Under the pieces are notes generated by a model. It was not told the DNA's origin and searched no databases. It worked only from the letters and a program-made list of their open reading frames with translations. This document shows positions 15,125 through 24,200 of a DNA stretch of 64,000 nt, one piece after another. This stretch comes from Spirosoma luteum DSM 19990 (GTDB taxonomy: Bacteria > Bacteroidota > Bacteroidia > Cytophagales > Spirosomataceae): contig NZ_KB893258.1 in the NCBI RefSeq assembly GCF_000374065.1, forward strand, positions 1 to 64,000. Reading direction: 5' to 3'. The position numbers and the translations under genes are program-made. How positions within the stretch are numbered: position 1 is the first letter of the stretch; every line of letters begins with the position of its first letter.

Positions 15125-17884
15125 TTACAGGAGCAGTTCGGGGTGCAGCTCCGCCGTTTCTTCCAGTTGTTTAAACTCACGGACCAGCTCAACCGACCGG
15201 TGAATCTGCTCCGTCAGGTGAACAATCAGGGTAGCCACCTGCGCATGCTCAATGGCATAGGTTAAGGCAGTCAGTTCATCGGGTATGACGTGCATGGGTT
15301 TCAGTGGGTCAACCTCCCGGACACCCTCCGTGATTAGCCCGGCAATCTGGTCTGTATTCCGGCCCCGGCTGTCTTCATCAAAGCGAATGATGAGCTCATC
15401 GAATACCTTACCTGCTACCTTGCCCAGCGTCCGGATGTCCTCATCCCGACGGTCGCCAACGCCGGTTAGAATCCCCACTTTACGCACGGCACCCGCCTGT
15501 TTGATGTACTCACCCAAAGCCGTAAGCCCATGCGGATTGTGGGCATAGTCCACCAGGACGCAATAATTCTGGAAGCAGAACAGATTCATTCGGCCGGGGG
15601 TGTTCTCAAAGGATGGTACAAATGATTTCAGCCCCTGGGCAATCAGCGCGACCGGTATGTGCTGGCAGTAAGCCGCCAGCACAGCCGCCAGGATATTCTC
15701 GATCATAAACGGCGCTTTGCCCTCAAACGCCAGCGGAATGTCGTTGATGGGCGCCACCCGAATCCGGTCATCACCGTGCCGGAGGACAATGTACCCGTCT
15801 TCATAAACAGCCGCCAGCCCTCCGGCGCGGTAATGCGCCACAACGCGTTCGCTGGCTGGGTGCATGCTAAACAGCGCAACCTGACAGGTCAGCCGCTGGC
15901 GCATGGCATACGTGTGGTCATTATCCGCGTTCAGAACGGCGTACCCATCCCGCTTCACGCTTTCGGCCACAATGGCTTTCACCCGGGCCATGTCCTCTAC
16001 AGAATGGATGTCCCGCAGGCCCAGGTGGTCGGCTGCTACGTTGGTCACAACCCCCACATCGCATTGATCGAAGGCCAGACCGGAACGCAGCATCCCCCCG
16101 CGTGCGCACTCCAGTACGGCACACTCCACAGAAGAATCCTGAAGTACTTTGCGGGCACTCTGTAGCCCCGTGCAGTCGCCTTCTTCAATGAGCGAATCGC
16201 CAATGTAGATACCCTCGGTGGTGGTAAACCCAACTGTAAATCCCGCCTGCCGAATCAGGTACTGCGTGAGCCGGGTAGTGGTGGTTTTGCCGTTCGTCCC
16301 CGTAATGGCAATTACCGGAATACGGCCCGGAGTGGATGCTCCCCGCGTGGATTCGTCCAGCCGGTCCACCGGTGCGGTTGATTCGCCCGGCCGGTCCGCC
16401 GGTGCGGTGGATTCGCCCGGAGTGGATACTCCCAGCGTGAATCGACCAGCAGTAGGTTCGGGAAAGAGCATAGCTGCTACCGCTTTGCCAACATCACGCG
16501 GCTTGCCTTCTGAGGGGTGCGTATGCATGCGCAAACCCGGTCCGGCATTTACTTCAATAACCACGGCTCCCGACTTTTTCAGGGGTTGCGTAATGTCCTG
16601 AGCAACTAGGTCGATGCCACAGATATCCAGGCCAATAACCCGGGCGGTCCGTTCGGCCATCGCCCTGATTTCGGGGTGAACCGTGTCCGTTACATCAATG
16701 GACGTACCGCCCGTACTCAGATTCGCTGTCTTTTTCAAATACAGCGCCTGGCCCACCGGAAGCACAGAATCAACCGTTAATGCCTGTTCTTTCAGGAGGG
16801 TGAGCGTAGCTTCATCAACGACGATTTTGGTCAACAGGTTAACATGACCCTCCCCGCGTCGGCAATCGCAATTGACCTGATCAACAAGCGCCTGAATCGT
16901 GGATGAACCGTCGCCAACAACCCGGGCCGGCACCCGAAGCGCCACCGCACACAGTGTGTAGTCAATGACCAGCAGCCGGTAATCATTGCCCGGCACAAAC
17001 TGCTCGACCAGCACCTGGTCACTATGTCCCTTTGCCATCCGGAAAGCGGCTGTGAGTGCTTCGGTGGTTTGGATATTGGTGGTTACACCCCGGCCGTGGT
17101 TGCCATCCAGTGGTTTAACGACCAATGGAAAGGACAATCGACGGAGCACGTCCTGCAAGTCAGTTTCGGTCTGGATCACTTCTCCGTCGGGTACCGGAAT
17201 AGTGGCATTGCCTAGTCGGCGTTTGGTTTCACTTTTATCGGCCGCCAGCTCAACGGCAATGCTGCTGGTCTGGCTGGTTACGGCAGCCTGTATACGCTTC
17301 TGCCGGGCTCCGTACCCAAGCTGAACGGTTGAGTCGGCGTCGAGCCGGAGGTAAGGAATGCCTTTCTGGACGCAGGCCGTGACAATGGCCGACGTGCTGG
17401 GACCCAACCGATATTTTTCATACAGTTGATGGAGGTAGTCGATATCCGCCTGCAAATCATACTCTTTGGCATCAATGAGCGCCTGAGCGATGGCAACAGC
17501 ACACCGGGCGGCATGAAGCCCGGCCCGCTCCTCCTGATAGGCAAAAACCACATTGTACACGCCATAGTCGCCGGTGCTTCGGGTGCGGCCAAACCCACAG
17601 TCCATACCCGCCAACGACTGAATTTCCAGGGCGATATGTTCAATAATGTGGCCCATCCAGGTCCCCTGCTCCACCCGGTGAAAAAAGCCCCCCGGCCGCC
17701 CTTCCGAGCATTCATGCGTATACAGACTGGGCATGAGCGCCCGCAGGCGGTGGTAGAAGCCGTCGATTTTGTGGGAAGGACGTTCTTCCAGTTCTTCTAA
17801 ATCTAACCGCATCACGATTAGATTATGACGCTTGATGGACCAGTAGTTTGGCCCCTTCAAGGCACGGATGTCTATAATTTTCAT
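15125..17884 (-). CDS. cphA: Cyanophycin synthetase
   Basis: Polymerises Asp and Arg with ATP into cyanophycin (multi-L-arginyl-poly-Asp), a nitrogen and carbon store. Domains in order: an N-terminal domain (1-210, start MKIIDIRALKGPNYWSIKRH); an ATP-grasp domain (about 215-475) with 'VVKPLDGNHGRGVTTNIQTT' near 260, 'VEQFVPGNDYRLLVID' and 'VIEVNAGPGLRMHTHP'; a linker (about 478-520); and a Mur-ligase-like domain (about 522-919) with P-loop 'ITGTNGKTTTTRLTQYL' near 529 and 'VLVDYAHNPHGLTALGEY'. At 919 residues it is somewhat longer than the roughly 870 of cyanobacterial CphA. The extra length includes the linker, which carries a tandem repeat. The gene converges with a cyanophycinase-like gene. 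Neighbouring peptidases complete the synthesis and breakdown cycle. Confidence 0.95.
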   Translation of the reverse strand: MKIIDIRALKGPNYWSIKRHNLIVMRLDLEELEERPSHKIDGFYHRLRALMPSLYTHECSEGRPGGFFHRVEQGTWMGHIIEHIALEIQSLAGMDCGFGRTRSTGDYGVYNVVFAYQEERAGLHAARCAVAIAQALIDAKEYDLQADIDYLHQLYEKYRLGPSTSAIVTACVQKGIPYLRLDADSTVQLGYGARQKRIQAAVTSQTSSIAVELAADKSETKRRLGNATIPVPDGEVIQTETDLQDVLRRLSFPLVVKPLDGNHGRGVTTNIQTTEALTAAFRMAKGHSDQVLVEQFVPGNDYRLLVIDYTLCAVALRVPARVVGDGSSTIQALVDQVNCDCRRGEGHVNLLTKIVVDEATLTLLKEQALTVDSVLPVGQALYLKKTANLSTGGTSIDVTDTVHPEIRAMAERTARVIGLDICGIDLVAQDITQPLKKSGAVVIEVNAGPGLRMHTHPSEGKPRDVGKAVAAMLFPEPTAGRFTLGVSTPGESTAPADRPGESTAPVDRLDESTRGASTPGRIPVIAITGTNGKTTTTRLTQYLIRQAGFTVGFTTTEGIYIGDSLIEEGDCTGLQSARKVLQDSSVECAVLECARGGMLRSGLAFDQCDVGVVTNVAADHLGLRDIHSVEDMARVKAIVAESVKRDGYAVLNADNDHTYAMRQRLTCQVALFSMHPASERVVAHYRAGGLAAVYEDGYIVLRHGDDRIRVAPINDIPLAFEGKAPFMIENILAAVLAAYCQHIPVALIAQGLKSFVPSFENTPGRMNLFCFQNYCVLVDYAHNPHGLTALGEYIKQAGAVRKVGILTGVGDRRDEDIRTLGKVAGKVFDELIIRFDEDSRGRNTDQIAGLITEGVREVDPLKPMHVIPDELTALTYAIEHAQVATLIVHLTEQIHRSVELVREFKQLEETAELHPELLL
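16361..16420 (-). repeat. Two tandem 30-bp copies inside cphA (linker repeat)
   Basis: Bases 16361-16390 and 16391-16420 are direct repeats with two mismatches (each starts CCGGTCC and ends GATTCGCCCGG). A related motif, CCCGGAGTGGATGCTCCC, occurs on the left flank, and nearly the same (GGATACTCCC) on the right. They encode a Ser/Thr/Pro/Asp-rich linker ('STPGESTAPADRPGESTAPV') between the ATP-grasp and Mur-ligase domains. Copy number may vary between strains, in multiples of 10 residues, without breaking the frame. Confidence 0.75.
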
Positions 17885-18256
17885 AGTTGATAGAGCCGTT
17901 AAACCAGCTTAACCGGCCGTTTGAGACCGCGTTGACTGTACTGGATACGTTTGTGTTTTTAACTGCTTTTAATTCGTTTTTAGAAAATCCGGTACGCGTA
18001 AGTTGATTGATTCTCTGGCAGATGTTGCGTTGAAACGGCAGGCAAATTGAAAAGTTTCAGGAAAAAATGTACGAATGAGCAAGTGGGGCAATCAGGGGCG
18101 TGTCGGTTACTTTCGACTGCCCATTTAGCGTCCTATCATCCGTACGGCTGGCCCGCTGAGCGACGTAAACAGCCATTTTTGATGTCCGGTCAGGTACCTG
18201 CCCACTCCATTCAGTAAACCTACAATGTAGCTGCCATAGGTAACTCGTCTTTACAG
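17885..18256. other. Intergenic region upstream of cphA
   Basis: This 372-base stretch holds the cphA promoter on the minus strand. I see only trivial frames (the longest with ATG on the plus strand is 17 codons), no strong hairpin and no RNA gene. Confidence 0.4.
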
Positions 18257-18505
18257 TTAAGCCGGATTATTCGGGTCAGCAGGGTGTGCTACCGAGAGCG
18301 GGGCATTGGTTGGGTCGGATTCTAATTCGTCTTTGTATACAGATACCTGATGCTGGAGCTTCTTTCGACGTTTTTTCCTGCCCTTTTTTTTTCTGCCCAA
18401 TTCATACCTGATTACCTGATCCGGGTCATGCGGTAGGCGCGTAAGCAGACCCGCCCCAATCAATAAGACAATCAGTCCCCAGAGTACTTGTATGCTTGGA
18501 TCCAT
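18257..18505 (-). CDS. Small membrane-anchored basic protein (82 aa)
   Basis: Starts MDPSIQVLWGLIVLLIGAGL, one transmembrane segment at residues 6-22, followed by a very basic cluster ('GRKKKGRKKRRKKLQHQVSV') and an acidic/Pro-rich tail. It is likely a bitopic inner-membrane protein with the basic part in the cytoplasm. No family recognised. A run of nine T (minus strand A) in the basic cluster at 18384-18392 is a possible slippage site. Codon use is like its neighbours, which supports it as real. Confidence 0.5.
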   Translation of the reverse strand: MDPSIQVLWGLIVLLIGAGLLTRLPHDPDQVIRYELGRKKKGRKKRRKKLQHQVSVYKDELESDPTNAPLSVAHPADPNNPA

Positions 18506-18777
18506 ACGATGTTAGCTGTTAACAGATTATTACCTACACCAACGTCACAATTCGCGCTAAACGCACGGACAGCTAACGCGTGCAAACGGGCAGTAGGCCG
18601 ATGTATTCATTGTGTTGTGAGGAAATGGCCCTCAAAAACCGGCCCTGTTCACCCCAATGCCCTTTCCCTCACTTATTTTCCGGCGCCATCACCAATCAAC
18701 TCGGCCGGGTAGTTACTAAACACGGCTGGATGGTCTAAGAGGCTGTTCAACCTTGTTTAGTAACTCTCTGAAACGGT

Positions 18778-18906
18778 ATGAAAATTCTGTTTAGTACGCG
18801 TGGCCTGGCCAGTGGTTTTGCCCCGCACATCAGCGTTGATCGCTACCGGTCCATGGCCCGGTTCCGACGGGCAGGCAGCCTGACGAGTTTATTTTCTAAA
18901 GGATAG
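18778..18906 (+). CDS. Very small hypothetical protein (42 aa)
   Basis: ATG AAA ATT CTG opens a 42-codon frame, product MKILFSTRGLASGFAPHISV followed by a basic region (DRYRSMARFRRAGSLTSLF). It lies 4 bases before the next small frame on the same strand. The N-terminus resembles the first strand of an alpha/beta nucleotide-binding fold, so it could also be the remnant of a larger glycosyltransferase-like gene. The 271 bases before it contain nothing I can call. Confidence 0.3.
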   Translation: MKILFSTRGLASGFAPHISVDRYRSMARFRRAGSLTSLFSKG

Positions 18907-18910
18907 CTGG

Positions 18911-19048
18911 ATGAAGCGGACCCGGCATAACATAGGACTACTTATTCTGCTGGCAGCCCTTTGTATGGGTGGCCTATTAGCCTATAGCCTTACTGAGTAT
19001 AAGGCTTTATTTGAGTCGGTTTTCAACTGGCTTGATACATTGAAATAG
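18911..19048 (+). CDS. Small single-span membrane protein (45 aa)
   Basis: The frame at 18911 gives MKRTRHNIGLLILLAALCMG and ends LFESVFNWLDTLK. A short basic N-terminus precedes one hydrophobic segment (residues 8-27), so it could be a bitopic membrane peptide. GGATAGCTGG lies just upstream and may act as a ribosome-binding site. No family recognised. Confidence 0.4.
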   Translation: MKRTRHNIGLLILLAALCMGGLLAYSLTEYKALFESVFNWLDTLK

Positions 19049-19093
19049 GCGCGCAGGGGAAACCCATTGAACGGATACGACGCAGTCAATGCG

Positions 19094-19210
19094 ATGCACT
19101 GGAAAACTAACCCGCGGAAAACAGCCCGATGGGCCAGTCCGGGCGAGCCCCGTAAACCACCGCTGCTGGCCGTTGCCTTATTAACCGGCTGGCTTGCCGG
19201 GTACAGCTAA
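19094..19210 (+). CDS. Possible very small protein (38 aa)
   Basis: Starts MHWKTNPRKTARWASPGEPR and ends in a short hydrophobic stretch (PPLLAVALLTGWLAGYS). It could be a small tail-anchored peptide following the one at 18911, but nothing other than its hydrophobic end supports it; treat as doubtful. Confidence 0.2.
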   Translation: MHWKTNPRKTARWASPGEPRKPPLLAVALLTGWLAGYS

Positions 19211-19313
19211 CCCCCTACGAGTTTTCCTATACAGGTGCAACCCTTACCGCCACAAGGCATAGCGATCCATGCCTTGTGGCAGAATGGTCCATTACATATG
19301 TATTTAGTTACCA

Positions 19314-21233
19314 ATGAATTACCAACTCAACAACCGATCAATTGGCGTAAGCTTTCCCGGAACAGATTACGCCCAGGTGGAAGTGTGGGCTCCACTGGTC
19401 AAACACGTGGCCCTGAAAATATATGGGCAGCCCGCAGCCATCCCGTTGAAAAAGGAAGTGCTGGGGTACTGGCGTCTTACTACAGACCAGCTAAACCCGG
19501 GCGATTTATACACGTTTTTACTGGATGGCCGGCAGGATTACCCGGACCCGGTTTCGCTCTGCCAGCCGCGGGGGGTGCATGGACCTTCTGAGGCAATTGA
19601 CACGGCATCGTTTGCCTGGAGTGACCAGAACTGGGTGAACCCACCCCTTCACCAGTACCTGCTCTATGAACTGCACACCGGCACCTTTACGTCCGAGGGT
19701 ACCTTCCAGGCGCTGGAAAGCAAACTGGATTATCTGAAGGCAATGGGCATCAATGCCATTGAAATCATGCCAGTGGCCCAATTTTCGGGTTCCCGCAACT
19801 GGGGTTACGATGGCGTCTACACGTATGCCGTGCAGAACTCCTACGGGGGCGCCAGGGGCCTGCAACACCTGATCAATGCCTGCCACGAGAAGGGCATTGC
19901 CGTAGTGCTCGACGTCGTGTATAATCACTTTGGGCCCGAAGGGAATTACCAGAGCAAGTTTGGTCCGTACCTGACGGATAAATATTGTACACCCTGGGGC
20001 AAGGCCGTTAATTTCGACGATGCCTGGTGCGATGGCGTCCGGCGGTTTGTCATTGAAAATGCCCTCATGTGGTTTCGGGATTTTCACGTGGATGCCCTGC
20101 GACTGGATGCGGTTCACGCCATTAAAGATTTCAGTCCGGTCCACATCCTGGAGGAGCTGCGGGGAGCGGTTGACCAACTCATGGACGTGACCGGACGGCG
20201 TCATTACGTCCTGGTAGAAAGTGATCTGAACGACCCCCGGTACATCAAGTCGCGGGCGGCATCGGGCTACGGCATGGATGCGCAGTGGATGGATGAGTTT
20301 CACCACGCCCTGCGGGTGGCAATTGGGGAAGAGAAAAAAGGATATTACGCTGACTTTGAAGGAGTTACGCACCTGGCAAAAGCGTACCAGGATGGCTATG
20401 TGTACGATGGGCAGTTCTCGCCCGTTCGCCAGAAACTATTTGGGCTTAAAGCCGAGCATAATCCGGGCGAGCAGTTTATTGTCTTCTCGCAAAACCACGA
20501 TCAGGTCGGCAATCGCAAGCTGGGCGAACGTTCCAGCGCACTCTACAGTTTTGAGGCCCTCAAACTAATGGCCGGAGCAGTATTGGTCAGCCCATACATC
20601 CCGCTGCTGTTCATGGGCGAAGAATGGGCCGAAACCAATCCGTTTTTATACTTTGTCAGTCATTCCGAACCAGACCTGGTGGAAGCCGTCCGGCAGGGGC
20701 GAAAGGAGGAATTTGCGGCCTTTCATTCCGGTGAAGAGGTGCCCGACCCACAGAGCGAAGAAACCTTTGACCAGGCGAAACTGCCCTGGAATCGGCTGGC
20801 CGAAGAGCCCCATAAAACCATGCTCCGGTATTATCAGACCCTGATTGCCCTGCGTCAGCAGCTACCGGCCCTCGCGCAGCTGGACCGTCGGCAGCTAACG
20901 GCCGTGGCTAATGAGGAGATGAACACCCTGGTGCTTCACCGCTGGCATGGGGACCAGCATGTGCTGTGTCTGATGAATTTTTCGAAGAACCCCCAAACGC
21001 TACAGGTCCCTGCTGTCGGCGAAGACCCCCTGCCCTGGCAAAAGCTGCTCGACTCCGCCGACGCGTGCTGGCAGCCCGGCACCCAGGGGCAACCCCACTC
21101 GGCCCCCGATTCTGTAGTAAATGCTGAATCCATCAGGCTACAACCTGAGTCCTTTATTCTTTACGCGCAACACCATGACCAATCCCGTTTCCACCTACCG
21201 GATCCAATTTCACCGCGGCTTTACCTTTCGTGA
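19314..21233 (+). CDS. treZ: Malto-oligosyltrehalose trehalohydrolase
   Basis: Releases trehalose from maltooligosyl trehalose. The 639-residue protein has an N-terminal CBM48-like domain ('GTDYAQVEVWAPLVKHVALK'), then the GH13 barrel: 'GINAIEIMPVAQFSGSRNWG', 'VVLDVVYNHFGPEGNY', the nucleophile in 'VDALRLDAVHAIKD' near residue 264, the acid/base Glu in 'YVLVESDLNDPRY' near 300, and 'VFSQNHDQVGNRKLG' near 395. 'LLFMGEEWAETNPFLYF' is the TreZ-type end of the barrel. The family fold ends near 'LQPESFILYAQ'; the last 20 residues are an unusual tail produced where the gene overlaps the next one by 59 bases. It forms one unit with treY-malQ. Confidence 0.95.
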   Translation: MNYQLNNRSIGVSFPGTDYAQVEVWAPLVKHVALKIYGQPAAIPLKKEVLGYWRLTTDQLNPGDLYTFLLDGRQDYPDPVSLCQPRGVHGPSEAIDTASFAWSDQNWVNPPLHQYLLYELHTGTFTSEGTFQALESKLDYLKAMGINAIEIMPVAQFSGSRNWGYDGVYTYAVQNSYGGARGLQHLINACHEKGIAVVLDVVYNHFGPEGNYQSKFGPYLTDKYCTPWGKAVNFDDAWCDGVRRFVIENALMWFRDFHVDALRLDAVHAIKDFSPVHILEELRGAVDQLMDVTGRRHYVLVESDLNDPRYIKSRAASGYGMDAQWMDEFHHALRVAIGEEKKGYYADFEGVTHLAKAYQDGYVYDGQFSPVRQKLFGLKAEHNPGEQFIVFSQNHDQVGNRKLGERSSALYSFEALKLMAGAVLVSPYIPLLFMGEEWAETNPFLYFVSHSEPDLVEAVRQGRKEEFAAFHSGEEVPDPQSEETFDQAKLPWNRLAEEPHKTMLRYYQTLIALRQQLPALAQLDRRQLTAVANEEMNTLVLHRWHGDQHVLCLMNFSKNPQTLQVPAVGEDPLPWQKLLDSADACWQPGTQGQPHSAPDSVVNAESIRLQPESFILYAQHHDQSRFHLPDPISPRLYLS

Positions 21234-24200
21234 TTTCGAGCGTATTATTCCCTACCTGGATGGCCTGGGCGTTCGAACCATTTATGCGTCACCTATAGTA
21301 GAGGCTGTGCCGGGTAGTGTTCATGGCTATGATTCAGTCAATCCGCAGCGCATTAATCCCGAAATCGGTACCGAAGCGCAGCTAAAATCGATCAGTGCCC
21401 AGCTTACCCGGCGGGGAATGCGCTGGCTTCAGGATATTGTTCCCAACCACATGGCCTTCCACCCGCACAATAGCTGGCTGATGGATGTGCTGGAGAAAGG
21501 AACACGTTCCGAATACGCGCCGTTTTTTGACATCGACTGGCACAGCCCTGTCCACGAAGGCCGCCTGATGGTCCCGTTCCTGGGCGCTCCGCTGAACGAG
21601 GTTATTGACCAGGGCGACCTGGCCGTTGATTACCAGAACGGCAGGTTCGTTATTACCTATTTTGAAACGGCTTATCCGCTGCACCTGCGCTCCTACGCCA
21701 CCATTCTGACGGCCGACCCCAGAGGGCCCTCTGGGAACATTCAGACACTGCTTGACCATATCCGTCAGGTGCAGAAACTCCGCAAGCCAGCTACCTACGC
21801 CCAGCAAAGCGCCGAGTGCCAGCAGGCGCTGGCCAACCTGACGAAGGACGCTGCGGGTAAGGCGTACATCAGGCGCTGCCTAAACGCGGTCAACACCGAC
21901 CCGGCCTGTATCCGGCAAATTGCCGATGAGCAGGCTTACCGATTGTGTTATCACGCAGAAACCAACGAGCGCATTAATTATCGCCGGTTTTTCACCGTTA
22001 ATTCGCTCATCTGTCTGAACATCCAGGACCCGGCTGTTTTTGAGGCCGTGCATCAACTCCCAAAGGCGCTGCTGGAAGCGGGTATTTTTCACGGGCTGCG
22101 GGTCGATCATATCGATGGGCTGTATGACCCCCGCCAATACCTGGAGCGACTGCGGAAACTGGCGGGCGACGACGCCTATATCGTGGTGGAGAAGATCCTG
22201 CAAAACGACGAAGCGCTGCCGGCAGACTGGCCCGTGCAGGGCACAACTGGGTACGGTTACCTGTCTATGGTCAATAACCTGTTTACCCGCACCAGCAGCG
22301 GGGTGGCCTTTACCCGGTTTTATCGGTCCCTGCTGGGGGAGCACGTGGCGGTCCGTCAGGAGCTGCACGACAAGAAGGCGTATATTCTCTTCCAGCACAT
22401 GAACGGGGAGCTGGATAACCTGGTGGCCCTTTCCCGGTCATTAAACCTGATGGATGAGCATAGGCTGGCGGAGGTGTCGCCGGAGAGGTGGAAAGCCGCC
22501 ATTGGTGAATTTTTGGTTCAGTGCCCTGTGTATCGGTACTACGGGAACCAGTTTCCACTGGGCCAGACGGAAACAACCGCGATGCAGATGATTTTCGACC
22601 GGATCAAAAAAAAGAAAAAAAGCCTGACCGCTGCCATTGACCTGCTGGATGAACTTATCCTGCAGCAACCCCAGGCGGGCAATAGGGAGTACAACAAACG
22701 GGCGCTGCGTTTCTACCAGCGCTGTATGCAGTTTACCGGTCCGCTCATGGCCAAGGGCGTTGAAGATACGCTCATGTACACCTATAACCGCTTTATTGGC
22801 CACGATGAAGTAGGCGACTCGCCCGACTATTTTGGGTTAACGGTGGAAGAGTTTCACCAGAAGATGATGGACCGGCAGCAGCACTGGCCCCTGGCCCTCA
22901 ATGCTACCTCTACCCACGACACCAAGCGGGGCGAAGATGTGCGAAGCCGACTCAATGTGCTGACGGACCTGACCGATGAGTGGATTGCCCTGGTGCAGCA
23001 GTGGCAGCAGGGCAATAAGCCGCTCAAACAAAAAGACGCCAATGGGGTCGAATCACCCGATGCCAATGACGAGTACTTCATTTACCAGACACTGGTCGGT
23101 GCCTTCCCCATGCCGGGCGGGCCGGAAACCAAATCGACGCCGGATGTAGATGCGCCTAGTGTGGACGAGGCCGATTTTCCGGATCGCCTGACGGAGTACC
23201 TGCAAAAAGCAATGCGGGAAGCCAAGCGCAACTCCACCTACGATGCGCCGAACGAAGCCTATGAAGAAGCCACCAAAGCGTTTGCGCTACAACTACTGGA
23301 CAAGAAAAGACCTTTCTGGGAGAGCTTTCAGGCGTTTCACCGGCGGGTAGCCGATTTCGGCATCATCAATTCGCTGGCGCAGGTACTGCTCAAATGTACC
23401 TGTCCGGGAGTGCCCGATGTCTACCAGGGCTGCGAAGGCTGGGACCTGAGCCTGGTGGACCCCGATAACCGCCGACCCGTCGATTTTACGCTGCGCCAGC
23501 AAGGACTGGAAAATCTGACCGCCACGCAGGCAGAAACGAACTGGTCTGACTTATGGAAAAACCGGTACGACGCCCGCATTAAACTCGGGCTCATCCGCAC
23601 CCTGCTGGCCGAACGCAACCAGCATCCCGAACTCTTTGCGCAGGGGCAGTATGTTCCCTTGCGGGTGGAGGGGCGCTATAAAAAGCATGTACTGGCCTTT
23701 GCCCGACGGTACCAGCAGACCTGGTACGTGATAGCGGTGCCGCTGGGCGTTGCCCACTTGTGTAGAAAGCAAACAGACGATGTAAGCAGCATCGCGTGGA
23801 ACGATACCCGCGTAATATTACCCCCCGAAGCCCCCGACAGGTGGCAGAATCGGTTGCTGAACACCGAAGGCAGGGCAACCGAAGGAGGGATTGCCGTGGC
23901 TGATTTATTCACAAACGTACCCCTGGCGGTACTCCGCCTGGAAAAACTACCTACCGAACGCGGGGCCGGTATCCTGCTGCCGATTACCGCGCTGCCCGCC
24001 CCGTTTGGCATCGGCGATTTTGGTCCCCAGGCCACGGCCTTTGCGGATTTTCTGAGCCGCAGCAGGCAAACCTACTGGCAGGTATTACCCCTGAACCCCG
24101 TGGGCGCCGAGTGCGGGTATTCGCCCTACAGCGCTACCTCCAGTATGGCGGGGAACCCGCTGCTGATTAGCCCCGATCTGCTGGTTCAGGACGGGCTACT

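Noticed and set aside
16361-16420. Assembly artefact explaining the cphA repeat
   Set aside because: The two copies differ at two bases and the flanks carry related motifs, so a simple collapse or duplication error is unlikely.
19518-20372. 284-codon minus-strand frame
   Set aside because: Antisense shadow of treZ.
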